A program made the position numbers and the translations under genes. A stretch of 64,000 bases of DNA, taken from the NCBI RefSeq assembly GCF_001718415.1, contig NZ_CP013378.1, positions 3,100,001-3,164,000 on the forward strand, written 5' to 3'. Below are positions 9,274 through 17,114 of the stretch, piece after piece. This stretch comes from Burkholderia pseudomultivorans. Lineage in GTDB: Bacteria > Pseudomonadota > Gammaproteobacteria > Burkholderiales > Burkholderiaceae. Each line of letters starts with the position of its first letter. Within the stretch, counting starts at the first letter, position 1. Under the pieces are notes generated by a model. The model did not search any database. It saw nothing but the letters and a program-made list of their open reading frames with translations, and had not been told where the DNA came from.

Positions 9274-9299
9274 AAAAAAAGCGCCGGCATGCCGGCGCT
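9274..9299 (-). terminator. Rho-independent terminator of the small exported-protein gene
   Basis: A perfect palindrome AGCGCCGGC-AT-GCCGGCGCT (9280-9299) is followed on the minus strand by seven T (9280-9274). It lies 20 bases after the stop of the 45-codon gene and directly before the group II intron insertion point. Confidence 0.85.
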
Positions 9300-9319
9300 T
9301 CGCGTGTACTGCGGGACGC

Positions 9320-9457
9320 TTATCGCACCCAGCGGCACACCTTGTGATGATGGTGTTCGAAGTGGCAAACGCGGTGCGGATGCGCTTCGGCGATGGCCGG
9401 CACCAGCACGGCGGCGGCGACGGCAGCGGCGGTCAGGGTTTTCAGTAGCGTTTTCAT
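9320..9457 (-). CDS. Very small exported His-rich protein
   Basis: A 45-residue open frame not long enough for usual gene callers. A clean signal peptide (MKTLLKTLTA..., cleavage about AIAEA) leaves a mature peptide of about 20 residues with HPH, HHHH and two cysteines, ending CRWVR. A perfect terminator follows at once, supporting a real transcription unit. It lies 49 bases downstream of a small lipoprotein gene on the same strand. The histidines and cysteines suggest metal contact, but the function is unknown. Confidence 0.7.
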   Translation of the reverse strand: MKTLLKTLTAAAVAAAVLVPAIAEAHPHRVCHFEHHHHKVCRWVR

Positions 9458-9506
9458 GTTGAGGTCCTGTTGTTGAGGATCGAGTCACACGGGAAGGGGA
9501 AGGGCG

Positions 9507-9734
9507 CTACCACTGCGGGCGCTGATCGTCGCGACGATCGTCTCGGCGGTCGTCATGTCCGCCGGGATGCTGCGCTTCCCAGTCGCGGCGCTCCCAGTAG
9601 CGATGTCCGTCCCAGTAACGATCGCCATGCCAGCCGATCGTGACTTCCGCCGGAGCGGGGTAGGCGACGCAGCCCGTCAGCATCACACTCGACAATGCAC
9701 CCGCCATGACAGCCGATAACACGATGGTCTTCAT
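9507..9734 (-). CDS. Small lipoprotein, hypothetical
   Basis: A 75-residue protein with a lipoprotein signal (lipobox LTGC, Cys22). The mature part is rich in Trp, Tyr, His, Arg and Asp (GWHGDRYWDGHRYWERRDW) and ends in an acidic-basic repeat DDRRDDRRDD. The ATG at 9734 has a GGGAG ribosome-binding site; longer in-frame extensions lack a signal. It is probably anchored in the outer membrane. I do not recognise a family. Confidence 0.75.
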   Translation of the reverse strand: MKTIVLSAVMAGALSSVMLTGCVAYPAPAEVTIGWHGDRYWDGHRYWERRDWEAQHPGGHDDRRDDRRDDQRPQW

Positions 9735-10123
9735 GTTGTTCTCCCTTGGAAACGGCAATTCGATCGTACGAGCCCCATAAATTTCACGTGGTAATAAGTT
9801 GCTACGGCAAATGACAAGGGAGCCCGTTTCGTCAGGTCGATGAAAGCCCACCGCCGCGCCGCACGCGCGTCGCTTGCGCGGCGACCCGGCGCTTTGCCGC
9901 ACGGGCCGGTCGTTTCGCCCAAGGCTCGCGCGCCGACCGCTGCTTTCATGTCGAAAGCCTGTCGTGGAGCCAAATTCTTGCGTCGGGTCCGTCTGTTCCA
10001 GCAACGATCCCGATCATTATTCAGACAAATCCCGCCTGTCGGCAGGGGTATCCCGTAATCGGATTGAGAATGATTTGCGTTTACGTTAAATTTCGCTATC
10101 TCGGAATTTGACGGAGCAGATCG
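9735..10123. other. Divergent intergenic region upstream of orbS
   Basis: The 389 bases between the small lipoprotein gene and orbS hold no convincing gene. The right end contains the Fur-regulated orbS promoter. A further AT-rich stretch around 10009-10026 (GATCATTATTC) resembles half of a Fur site and could serve either direction, but this is weak. Confidence 0.5.
10065..10092 (+). promoter_or_regulatory. orbS promoter with overlapping Fur box
   Basis: TTGAGA (10065-10070) and TTAAAT (10087-10092) with a 16-base spacer form a housekeeping-type promoter. The stretch TTGAGAATGATTTGCGTTT (10065-10083) covers the -35 element and most of the spacer and matches common Fur-box sequences. Iron-loaded Fur would block it, so orbS and then the whole cluster are made only under iron limitation. 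Fur control of orbS is established in B. cenocepacia. Confidence 0.7.
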
Positions 10124-10792
10124 ATGGCAATGGCGGACGTGCTCGAACGACCGGTCGCGACGACGGCCAACCCGTTCCCCGGCAGCTATCCGGAGCGGCC
10201 GCCACGCCCCGCGCCGCGGGCGCGCAGGGCCGCCGAGCCGCGCGCACAGGGCGCGCTGCTCGACGTGCTGATCGCGCATCGCGCGATGCTCGTCAATGTC
10301 GCGCGCGGCTTCGTCGGCTGTGCGAGCCGGGCCGAGGATGTCGTGCACGACGTCTTCATCAAGCTCGTCGAGTTTCCGGACCAGGACGCGGTGCGCCAGC
10401 CGGTCGCGTACGTGACGCGGATGGTGCGCAACGCGTCGATCGATGCGTGCCGCCGACAGAATCTCGAAAACGTCTATCACACGGAAGAGGACGACGGCTT
10501 CGACGTGCCGTCGCCCGAGCCGACGCCGGAGGCCGCGCTGCTGACGCGCGACACGCTGCGGCGCGTGTGGGCCGCGCTCGACGACCTGCCGGCGCGCAGC
10601 CGCGCGGCGTTCGAGATGGTGCGGCTGCGCGAGGAGACGCTGCAGACCGCGGCGCGCGCGCTGAACGTGTCGCAGACGCTCGTGCATTTCATGGTGCGCG
10701 ACGCGGAGCGTCACTGCGCGGAATGTCTCGACGCCTGCCATCGCGGCGTCGCCTGCCCGGTGTTCCTGGGCGGCCGCGCACGGCGGCGGTAA
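10124..10792 (+). CDS. orbS: ECF sigma factor for ornibactin genes
   Basis: A 222-residue extracytoplasmic-function sigma factor of the iron-starvation group (PvdS-like). Region 2 lies at about residues 45-110 (core-binding and -10 reading; [20 protein letters not shown]). Region 4 lies at about 145-205 with the helix-turn-helix [16 protein letters not shown]...[15 protein letters not shown]. The N-terminal 35 residues are proline- and arginine-rich. The start is ATG 10124 with GGAG six bases upstream; ATG 10130 is an alternative. No anti-sigma gene adjoins it, as expected for Fur-controlled sigmas. It directs RNA polymerase to the orbH, orbE and orbI promoters. Its TAA stop lies inside the -35 element of the orbH promoter. 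Confidence 0.96.
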   Translation: MAMADVLERPVATTANPFPGSYPERPPRPAPRARRAAEPRAQGALLDVLIAHRAMLVNVARGFVGCASRAEDVVHDVFIKLVEFPDQDAVRQPVAYVTRMVRNASIDACRRQNLENVYHTEEDDGFDVPSPEPTPEAALLTRDTLRRVWAALDDLPARSRAAFEMVRLREETLQTAARALNVSQTLVHFMVRDAERHCAECLDACHRGVACPVFLGGRARRR

Positions 10793-10814
10793 AAATTCGC
10801 GCCGGCCAATCGTC
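10790..10814 (+). promoter_or_regulatory. OrbS-dependent promoter of orbH
   Basis: TAAAAA (10790-10795), a 15-base spacer and CGTC (10811-10814) match the elements reported for OrbS promoters. The same pattern with the same spacing occurs upstream of orbE and orbI. The first three bases are the orbS stop codon. Confidence 0.75.
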
Positions 10815-10877
10815 TTTCAGGCAGGAGCGGTCGCATCGCCGCTTCGCCTCCTTCAACCGTTTCCCGCTTTTTCGACC

Positions 10878-11120
10878 ATGACGCAAGCCACGACGCCTTC
10901 CGCCGACACCGACGATCTCGTCTACACGGTCGTCATCAACGACGAAGAACAGTATTCGATCTGGCCGACCTTCCGGCCCGTGCCGGCCGGCTGGCGCGAG
11001 GTCGGCGTGCGCGGGCCGAAGGCCGACTGTCTCGCGCACATCGAAACCGCGTGGACCGACATGCGCCCCGCGAGCCTGCGCCGCGCGATGGACGGCGAGC
11101 GCGCGTCGAGCGCATCGTGA
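10878..11120 (+). CDS. orbH: MbtH-like protein
   Basis: An 80-residue MbtH family protein carrying the signature [10 protein letters not shown] followed by [10 protein letters not shown] and a C-terminal DMRPASLR. MbtH proteins bind NRPS adenylation domains and are needed for their folding or activity, here those of OrbI and OrbJ. It is the first gene of the orbHGCDFB operon, about 60 bases behind an OrbS-type promoter. Size and motif are typical. Confidence 0.96.
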   Translation: MTQATTPSADTDDLVYTVVINDEEQYSIWPTFRPVPAGWREVGVRGPKADCLAHIETAWTDMRPASLRRAMDGERASSAS

Positions 11121-11164
11121 TCCGCTGCGCCGCGAGCCGGCGCGCCATCTGAAGAGGACGTTGC

Positions 11165-12181
11165 ATGACCCTGCTTTCGTTGCCGACGCTCGACGACCTG
11201 CGTATCGAGCCGGGGCTGCCCACCGTCGTGTCGCCGCGCAGCGACGGCATGTCGCTCGACGAGCTCGCGCCGCTCGCGCGCGCGATCGCCGCCGACACGC
11301 TCGAGCGCGCGGGCGGCGTGCTGTTTACCGGCTTCCACGTGCCGTCGATCGACGCGTTCCAGCAGTTCGCGGCCGCGTTCGGCGATCCGCTGATCGGCTA
11401 TGAATATGCGTCGACGCCGCGCAGCCAGGTCGAAGGCGCGGTGTATACGTCGACCGAATACCCGCCGCATCGCGCGATTCCGCTGCACAACGAGCAGTCG
11501 TATACGCGCGAATGGCCGCTGCGGATCTGGTTCCACTGCGCGCTCGCCGCGCCGAAGGGCGGTGCGACGCCGATCGCGGACAGCCGTGCGGTCTACCGCG
11601 CGCTCGATCCGGCGCTGGTCGCGCGCTTCGAGCAGCGCGAACTGCTGTACGTGCGCAACTTCGGGCAAGGGCTCGACCTGCCGTGGCAGCAGTCGTTCGG
11701 CACCGACGATCCGGCCGAGGTCGAGCGGATGTGCGCGGCGCGCGGCATTGAATGCGCATGGCGCACCGACGACGACGGCGAGTTGCTGCTGCGCACGCGC
11801 GAGCGCTGCCAGGCCGTCGCGCGTCACCCGCGCACCGGCGATCGCGTGTGGTTCAACCAGGCGAACCTGTTCCATCTGTCCGCGCTCGACGAAGACATGC
11901 AGGAAGCGCTCGTCGACGCGGTCGGCCTCGACAACGTGCCGCGCAACGTCTATTACGGCGACGGCGCACCGCTCGAGGCCGATGCGCTTGCAGAGATCCG
12001 CGGCGTGCTCGACCGTCAGCGCATCATGTTCCCGTGGCAGACGGGCGACGTGCTGATGCTCGACAACATGCTCACCGCGCATGCGCGCGATCCGTTCGAG
12101 GGGCCGCGCAAGGTCGTGGTCGCGATGGCGCAAAGCTACACGGTCCCGCGCGCGAGCGAGCGGAGGACCGATGACGCGTAG
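11165..12181 (+). CDS. orbG: TauD/SyrP-like Fe(II)/2-oxoglutarate dioxygenase, aspartate beta-hydroxylase
   Basis: A 338-residue non-haem iron dioxygenase of the TauD superfamily. The proximal ligands are seen in PLHNEQSY (His108, Glu110; an H-x-E variant as in SyrP-like enzymes) and the distal ligand in LTAHARDPF (His306), followed by a conserved arginine. In ornibactin synthesis it is expected to hydroxylate the beta carbon of aspartate, probably while tethered to the second module of OrbI. The ribosome-binding site GAGGA precedes ATG 11165. The end overlaps orbC by 11 bases. Confidence 0.93.
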   Translation: MTLLSLPTLDDLRIEPGLPTVVSPRSDGMSLDELAPLARAIAADTLERAGGVLFTGFHVPSIDAFQQFAAAFGDPLIGYEYASTPRSQVEGAVYTSTEYPPHRAIPLHNEQSYTREWPLRIWFHCALAAPKGGATPIADSRAVYRALDPALVARFEQRELLYVRNFGQGLDLPWQQSFGTDDPAEVERMCAARGIECAWRTDDDGELLLRTRERCQAVARHPRTGDRVWFNQANLFHLSALDEDMQEALVDAVGLDNVPRNVYYGDGAPLEADALAEIRGVLDRQRIMFPWQTGDVLMLDNMLTAHARDPFEGPRKVVVAMAQSYTVPRASERRTDDA

Positions 12182-13019
12182 CACCGCCGCGCTGGCTGCG
12201 CGCGGGCTGACGGTAGGGTATCGCGACCATGTCGTGATCGACGGGCTCGACCTGTCGATCGCGGCCGGCCGCGTGACCGCGCTGTGCGGCCCGAACGGCT
12301 GCGGCAAGAGCACGCTGCTGCGCACGCTCGCAGGCCTGCAGCCCGCGCGCGCGGGGCACGTCGAAGTCGACGGCCGGCCGCTCGCGTCGTTTCGCCGTCG
12401 CGCGCTCGCGCGCGAGCTGACGATGCTCGCGCAGTTCAACCAGATTCCGTCGGGCCTCACGGTGCGCGAGCTCGTCGCGTACGGGCGCTACGCGTACGGC
12501 GGCTTCCTGCGCGGGCTGTCGCGCGCCGATCATGCGGCGATCGACGAGGCGCTCGCCACGAGCGGCCTTGCCGACGATGCGGGCCGCGACGTCGGTGCGC
12601 TGTCGGGCGGCGAGCGGCAGCGCGCGTGGATCGCGATGGCGCTTGCGCAGCAGGCGTCGATCGTGCTGCTCGACGAGCCGACGACCTATCTCGACATCCA
12701 CCACCAGCTCGACATTCTCGACGCGCTGCGCACGCTGAACCGCACGCGCGGGCTGACGATCGTCTGGGTGCTGCACGACCTGAACCAGGCGGCCGCCTAC
12801 AGCGACGAGATCGTGCTGATGCGTGCGGGCCGTCTCGTCGCGCAAGGCGCGCCCGATGCGATGCTCGATCCCGCGCGGTTGCGCGCGGCGTTCGGCGTCG
12901 AGATGCTGAAGCTCGCGCACCCGCAGACGGGCGCGCCAATGTGCGTGCCGGCCTACGGGCCGTCGGCTGCCGGCACGCCGCAGGCGGCCGGCGCGTTCGA
13001 CCGGGATCTCGCCACATGA
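12171..13019 (+). CDS. orbC: Ferric-siderophore ABC transporter ATP-binding protein
   Basis: A 282-residue ATPase of the FepC/FecE type that powers uptake of ferric ornibactin across the inner membrane. Walker A is GPNGCGKST (about residue 39), the Q-loop is LAQFNQ, the signature is LSGGERQRAWIAMAL, Walker B is IVLLDEPTTYLD, and the H-loop lies in VLHDLNQA. ATG 12171 was chosen (GGAGG just upstream); it overlaps orbG by 11 bases. The stop overlaps orbD (ATGA). Confidence 0.95.
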   Translation: MTRSTAALAARGLTVGYRDHVVIDGLDLSIAAGRVTALCGPNGCGKSTLLRTLAGLQPARAGHVEVDGRPLASFRRRALARELTMLAQFNQIPSGLTVRELVAYGRYAYGGFLRGLSRADHAAIDEALATSGLADDAGRDVGALSGGERQRAWIAMALAQQASIVLLDEPTTYLDIHHQLDILDALRTLNRTRGLTIVWVLHDLNQAAAYSDEIVLMRAGRLVAQGAPDAMLDPARLRAAFGVEMLKLAHPQTGAPMCVPAYGPSAAGTPQAAGAFDRDLAT

Positions 13020-15106
13020 CGACGTTTGCGATGCGCAAGCGCCTCGCGGCGGCGGGGCAGCGCGAAACGGCCGGTCGCGCGGGACGGATTGCGATCGGCC
13101 TGCTCGTGCTGATCGCGCTCGTCGCGGCCGTGCGGGTCGCGCCCGAGCTGCGTGCATGGTCGGCCGCCGCACCCGGCAGCGACGCCGCCGCGCTCGCGCA
13201 TGTGTTCCTGTTCGACCTGAGCCTGCCGCGCGTCGCGGCCGCGCTCGTCGCGGGCGGTTGTCTCGGCATTGCGGGCGCGCTGTTCCAGTCGCTTACGCGC
13301 AATCCGCTCGCGTCGCCGGATCTGCTCGGCGTGACGGGCGGCGCCCAGCTCGGCCTGCTCGCGGCGATGCTCGTGCCCGCGCTGGCGGGCGTCGCGTCGG
13401 TGCCGCTGCTGTTCGTCTGCGGGCTCGCGGGCGCCGCCTGCGCGCTCGCCGCGGCCGGCGGCTGGCGCGCGACGCCGCTGCGGCTCGTGCTCGCGGGCAG
13501 TGTCTGCATGCTGCTGTTCGCGGCGCTGTCGACGCTCGTGCTCGCGTTCTTCGAGCAGAACATCGCGGGCGCCGCGTTGTGGACGAACGGCAGCCTTTAT
13601 CAGCCGGGCGCGACGGGCCTGATGCTCGCCGCGCGCTGGCTCGTGCTGCCGCTGGCCGCGCTGCCGTTCGTGATCCGGCCGCTCGACCCGCTCGCGCTCG
13701 GCGACGATGCGGCCGCCGCGGCCGGCGTGCGCGTCGATGCGACGCGGCTTGCCGCGACGGTGGTCGCGGTTGCGTTCACGAGCGTGGCCGTCAGCATCGC
13801 GGGCCCGCTGTCGTATGTCGGGCTGGTCGCGCCGAACCTGCTGCGGCAGGTGCGCGGCGCGCGCGCGGCCCGGCTCGGCGCGCTGGTGCCGCTGTCGGCG
13901 CTCGCAGGCGGTGCGCTCGTGCTGGTCACCGACAGCGCGGTGCTGGCGTCGGGGCTCGACGCGACGCTGTCGACCGGCGTCGCGATCGCGCTGGTCGGCA
14001 CGCCGCTGATGCTCGCGATGATCCGGCGCGGCGCCGCGTGGTCGGGCGTGCTGCATGCCGAAGCCGACCGGTCGGCCGCCGGCGGCTCGACGCGCCTCGT
14101 CGGCTGGCTCGAACGGCTCGGCTGGCCGCAGCGCACTGCGCTGTTCGTCGCGGCGGGTGCGCTGATCGTGCTCGCCGGCGTGTCGGCCGGCCCCGAATGG
14201 CTCGCGCCCGCGCGCTGGTTCGCCGCGCTGTCGGGCCACGATGCCGTCGCGCGGATGCTGATCGACCTGCGCATGCCGCGCCTGCTCTGCGCGCTGCTCG
14301 CCGGCGCGCTGCTGGCCGTCAGCGGCGTCGCGATGCAAAGCGTGGTGCGCAATCCGCTGGCCGGCCCCGAAGTGCTCGGCGTCACGCAGGGGGCGGGGCT
14401 CGTCACGCTGTTCGCGTTGTCGAGCTGGCCCCTGATGGGCCACCTGACGCTCGCGGCGGCCGCATTGATCGGCGGCGGAGTGTCGCTCGCGATCACACTC
14501 GCGCTGAATCACCGGCATCGCTACGCGCCGCTCGCGGTCGCGCTGACCGGCATCGTGATCGGCGCGCTATGGACCACGCTCGCGCAGTGGCTGATCACGC
14601 AGGAAAGCGTGCAGCCCGCGCGCTTCGTCGTATGGCTGGTCGGCGGCACCTACGGGCGCAGCTGGGGCGAGGTCTCGATGCTGCTGCCGTGGTGCGCGCT
14701 CGCGGTGCCCGTCTTCGCCTGGCTCGCGCAGCCGCTCGACATGCTCGCGCTCGGCGACGACCAGGCAGCCGCGCTCGGCCTGCCGGTCGCGGTGCTGCGA
14801 CCGCTCGCGCTGACGATCGCGACGCTCGCCGCCTGTGCGGCCGTCGCGGCGGTCGGGCCGATCGGCTTCATCGGGCTGATGGCGCCGCATGTCGCGACGA
14901 TGCTCGGCGCACGCCGGCACCGTACGCGGCTGTGGCTCGCGGCCGCGTGCGGCGCGCTGATCCTCGGCTGCGCGGATCTCGCGGCGCGCATGCTGGTCGC
15001 GCCGCGCGAAGTGCCGGCCGGCGTGCTGACCGCGCTGATCGGCGCGCCGTACCTGCTCGGCCTGCTGATCGTCGAGGCGCGCCGCGCGCGGCGCGTGGGG
15101 CGATGA
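13016..15106 (+). CDS. orbD: Ferric-siderophore ABC transporter permease, fused double FecCD (FhuB-like)
   Basis: A 696-residue inner-membrane permease built of two FecCD halves in one chain, as in FhuB. The first half holds LFDLSLPRVAAALVAGG and LTRNPLASPDLLGVTGG. The second repeats the pattern with LIDLRMPRLLCALLAGALL and VVRNPLAGPEVLGVTQG. Each half would supply about ten helices, so no second permease gene is needed. ATG 13016 overlaps the orbC stop, and the end overlaps orbF (ATGA), showing tight coupling. Confidence 0.95.
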   Translation: MTTFAMRKRLAAAGQRETAGRAGRIAIGLLVLIALVAAVRVAPELRAWSAAAPGSDAAALAHVFLFDLSLPRVAAALVAGGCLGIAGALFQSLTRNPLASPDLLGVTGGAQLGLLAAMLVPALAGVASVPLLFVCGLAGAACALAAAGGWRATPLRLVLAGSVCMLLFAALSTLVLAFFEQNIAGAALWTNGSLYQPGATGLMLAARWLVLPLAALPFVIRPLDPLALGDDAAAAAGVRVDATRLAATVVAVAFTSVAVSIAGPLSYVGLVAPNLLRQVRGARAARLGALVPLSALAGGALVLVTDSAVLASGLDATLSTGVAIALVGTPLMLAMIRRGAAWSGVLHAEADRSAAGGSTRLVGWLERLGWPQRTALFVAAGALIVLAGVSAGPEWLAPARWFAALSGHDAVARMLIDLRMPRLLCALLAGALLAVSGVAMQSVVRNPLAGPEVLGVTQGAGLVTLFALSSWPLMGHLTLAAAALIGGGVSLAITLALNHRHRYAPLAVALTGIVIGALWTTLAQWLITQESVQPARFVVWLVGGTYGRSWGEVSMLLPWCALAVPVFAWLAQPLDMLALGDDQAAALGLPVAVLRPLALTIATLAACAAVAAVGPIGFIGLMAPHVATMLGARRHRTRLWLAAACGALILGCADLAARMLVAPREVPAGVLTALIGAPYLLGLLIVEARRARRVGR

Positions 15107-15903
15107 CGCCACCGTTCGACGGCGCGCGCGCCACCCGTTTCTCGCGCTTCGCGCCCGAGCCGTTCGCCGCGCATCTCGACGTCGTCTGGCTCGGCATGCC
15201 CGACGATGCGCGCGCGCCGGGCCGCGTCGTCGTGCCCGTCGGCGCGCTGCCGGATCACCGCGACGCGTTGCTCGACGCGATGGTGCGCCATTACGGCGGC
15301 GATCCGGCGCGGCACGCGCGCGCGCTGGTGTCGCAATGGAGCAAATACTATTTCGGCCGCGCGGCGCCGGCCGGCGTCGTCGCCGCGCTGACGCTCGGCC
15401 GGCCGCTCGACATGGCGCCCGAGCGCACCTTCGTCGCGCTCGACGACGGGATGCCCGCCGCGCTGTATTTCGCGCCGGACGCGCTCGGCGCGCCATGCGA
15501 CGAGCCCGCGCGCCGCTATGCGGGCCTCGTCGCGCACCTCGGCGCGGTAATCGACCTGCTGGCGGCGATGGGCCGCGTGACGCCGCGCGTGCTGTGGAGC
15601 AACGCGGGCAACCTGCTCGATTTCCTGCTCGACAGCTGTCGCGCGCTGCCGTGCGCGGCCGATCCCGTGCGCGATGCGGACTGGCTGTTCGGTACGTCGT
15701 GCGTCGCCGGCGAGCCGAATCCGCTGCGCATGCCGGTGCGCGACGCGGTGCCGCGTTCGTCGCTGCTGCCGACGCCGTTTCGCGCGCGCCGCGTCTGCTG
15801 CCTGCGCTATGAAATTCCTGGAGAAACGCAACTGTGTGGAAGCTGTCCTCTGCTACTGACGATGGACGACGCGGCGCTGGCCGGGCAGGACGCGATCCGG
15901 TGA
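15103..15903 (+). CDS. orbF: FhuF-like ferric-siderophore reductase
   Basis: A 266-residue protein of the FhuF family. The C-terminal cysteine pattern CC-x10-C-x2-C ([18 protein letters not shown]) is the [2Fe-2S] binding signature of these cytoplasmic ferric reductases, which release iron from the imported siderophore. The N-terminal two thirds match the family in general character only. It lies between the permease and the binding-protein gene, overlapping both. Confidence 0.92.
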   Translation: MTPPFDGARATRFSRFAPEPFAAHLDVVWLGMPDDARAPGRVVVPVGALPDHRDALLDAMVRHYGGDPARHARALVSQWSKYYFGRAAPAGVVAALTLGRPLDMAPERTFVALDDGMPAALYFAPDALGAPCDEPARRYAGLVAHLGAVIDLLAAMGRVTPRVLWSNAGNLLDFLLDSCRALPCAADPVRDADWLFGTSCVAGEPNPLRMPVRDAVPRSSLLPTPFRARRVCCLRYEIPGETQLCGSCPLLLTMDDAALAGQDAIR

Positions 15904-16940
15904 CGGACGCGGGTCGCCGTCAAGCGCTCGCACGGCTCGCGGCGCTGGGCGCCGCGTGTTGCGGCGTATTCGCGGCGCCCGCGGCCGCCATCGCCGGCGA
16001 CGTGAGCGGCGATGTGCGCGGCGGGCAGGGGGCGGCAACGCACGGCTTGTCGCTGGCCGGCAATCCGGTCGTGTCGCAGGCCAGCGCGACGATGCCGCTG
16101 CGGCCGCAGCGCGTGGTCGCGCTCGACTTCATGTTCGCGGAAAGCGTGGTCGCACTCGACCTGATTCCGGTCGGGATGGCCGACACCGCGTTCTATCCGG
16201 GCTGGCTCGGCTATCGGAGCGAGCGCCTCGCGCACGTGACCGACATCGGTTCGCGGCAGGAGCCGGGGCTCGAAGCGATCGCCGCGGTCCAGCCCGACCT
16301 GATCATCGGCGTCGGCTTCCGGCACGCGCCGATCTTCGCGGCGCTCGACCGGATCGCGCCGACCATCCTGTTCCAGTTCAGCCCGAACGTGTCCGAAGAC
16401 GGCGTGCCCGTCACGCAGCTCGACTGGATGCGGCAGATCTTCCGCACGATCGGCGCGGTGACCGGGCGCGACGCGCGCGCGCGGACCGTCGAAGCGCAGC
16501 TCGACGCGGGGCTCGCGCGCAATGCCGCGCGCCTGTCGGCGGCCGGCCGCGCGGGCGAGCGCATCGCGCTGCTGCAGGAACTCGGCCTGCCCGACCGCTA
16601 CTGGGCGTATACCGGCAACAGCACGGCCGCGGGTCTCGCGCGTGCGCTCGGTCTCGAGCCCTGGCCGAAAAAGCCGACGCGCGAAGGCACGCTCTACGTG
16701 ACCTCGGCCGACCTGCTCACGCAGCGCGATCTCGCGATCCTGTTCGTGACCTCGACCGGGCTCGACGTGCCGCTTGCCGCCAAGCTCGATTCGCCGGTAT
16801 GGCGTTTCGTGCCGGCATGGCAGCGGCACCGGATCGCGCTCGTCGAGCGCAATATCTGGGGGTTCGGCGGCCCGATGTCGGCGCTGAAACTGGCCGACGT
16901 GATGACCGATACGATGCTGAAGCTGCCGGTCGCACGGTGA
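15900..16940 (+). CDS. orbB: Periplasmic ferric-siderophore binding protein
   Basis: A 346-residue class III periplasmic binding protein (FhuD/FecB type). The start is GTG 15900, overlapping the orbF stop (GTGA). The N-terminus has a twin-arginine signal pattern RRQALARL and a hydrophobic stretch ending around AAAIAGD, so export may be by Tat. The core includes [20 protein letters not shown], the typical beginning of the fold, and a [10 protein letters not shown] strand. It delivers ferric ornibactin to OrbD-OrbC. It ends the plus-strand operon and faces orbE. Confidence 0.92.
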   Translation: MTDAGRRQALARLAALGAACCGVFAAPAAAIAGDVSGDVRGGQGAATHGLSLAGNPVVSQASATMPLRPQRVVALDFMFAESVVALDLIPVGMADTAFYPGWLGYRSERLAHVTDIGSRQEPGLEAIAAVQPDLIIGVGFRHAPIFAALDRIAPTILFQFSPNVSEDGVPVTQLDWMRQIFRTIGAVTGRDARARTVEAQLDAGLARNAARLSAAGRAGERIALLQELGLPDRYWAYTGNSTAAGLARALGLEPWPKKPTREGTLYVTSADLLTQRDLAILFVTSTGLDVPLAAKLDSPVWRFVPAWQRHRIALVERNIWGFGGPMSALKLADVMTDTMLKLPVAR

Positions 16941-17072
16941 GCGGCGGCGAAGCGTGAAACGAGGAGGAGGTTGAATCGGGCTTGCCGACAACGATCGCCG
17001 CAAGAGCCCGCGGGCCCGGCGATGCGGCTTCGGCCGTCGCGCACCGGTTTCCCGTCATCACACGGCAACGAC

Positions 17073-17110
17073 ACGGCCGGCCCGCCGCAACCGCGACGCG
17101 CCGGCCGTTT
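17073..17110. terminator. Inverted repeat between convergent orbB and orbE
   Basis: ACGGCCGGC (17073-17081) and GCCGGCCGT (17100-17108) are perfect 9-base arms, followed on the plus strand by TTTCCGTTT. It lies between two genes that end toward each other and may terminate transcription; the T run is short. Confidence 0.45.
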
Positions 17111-17114
17111 CCGT

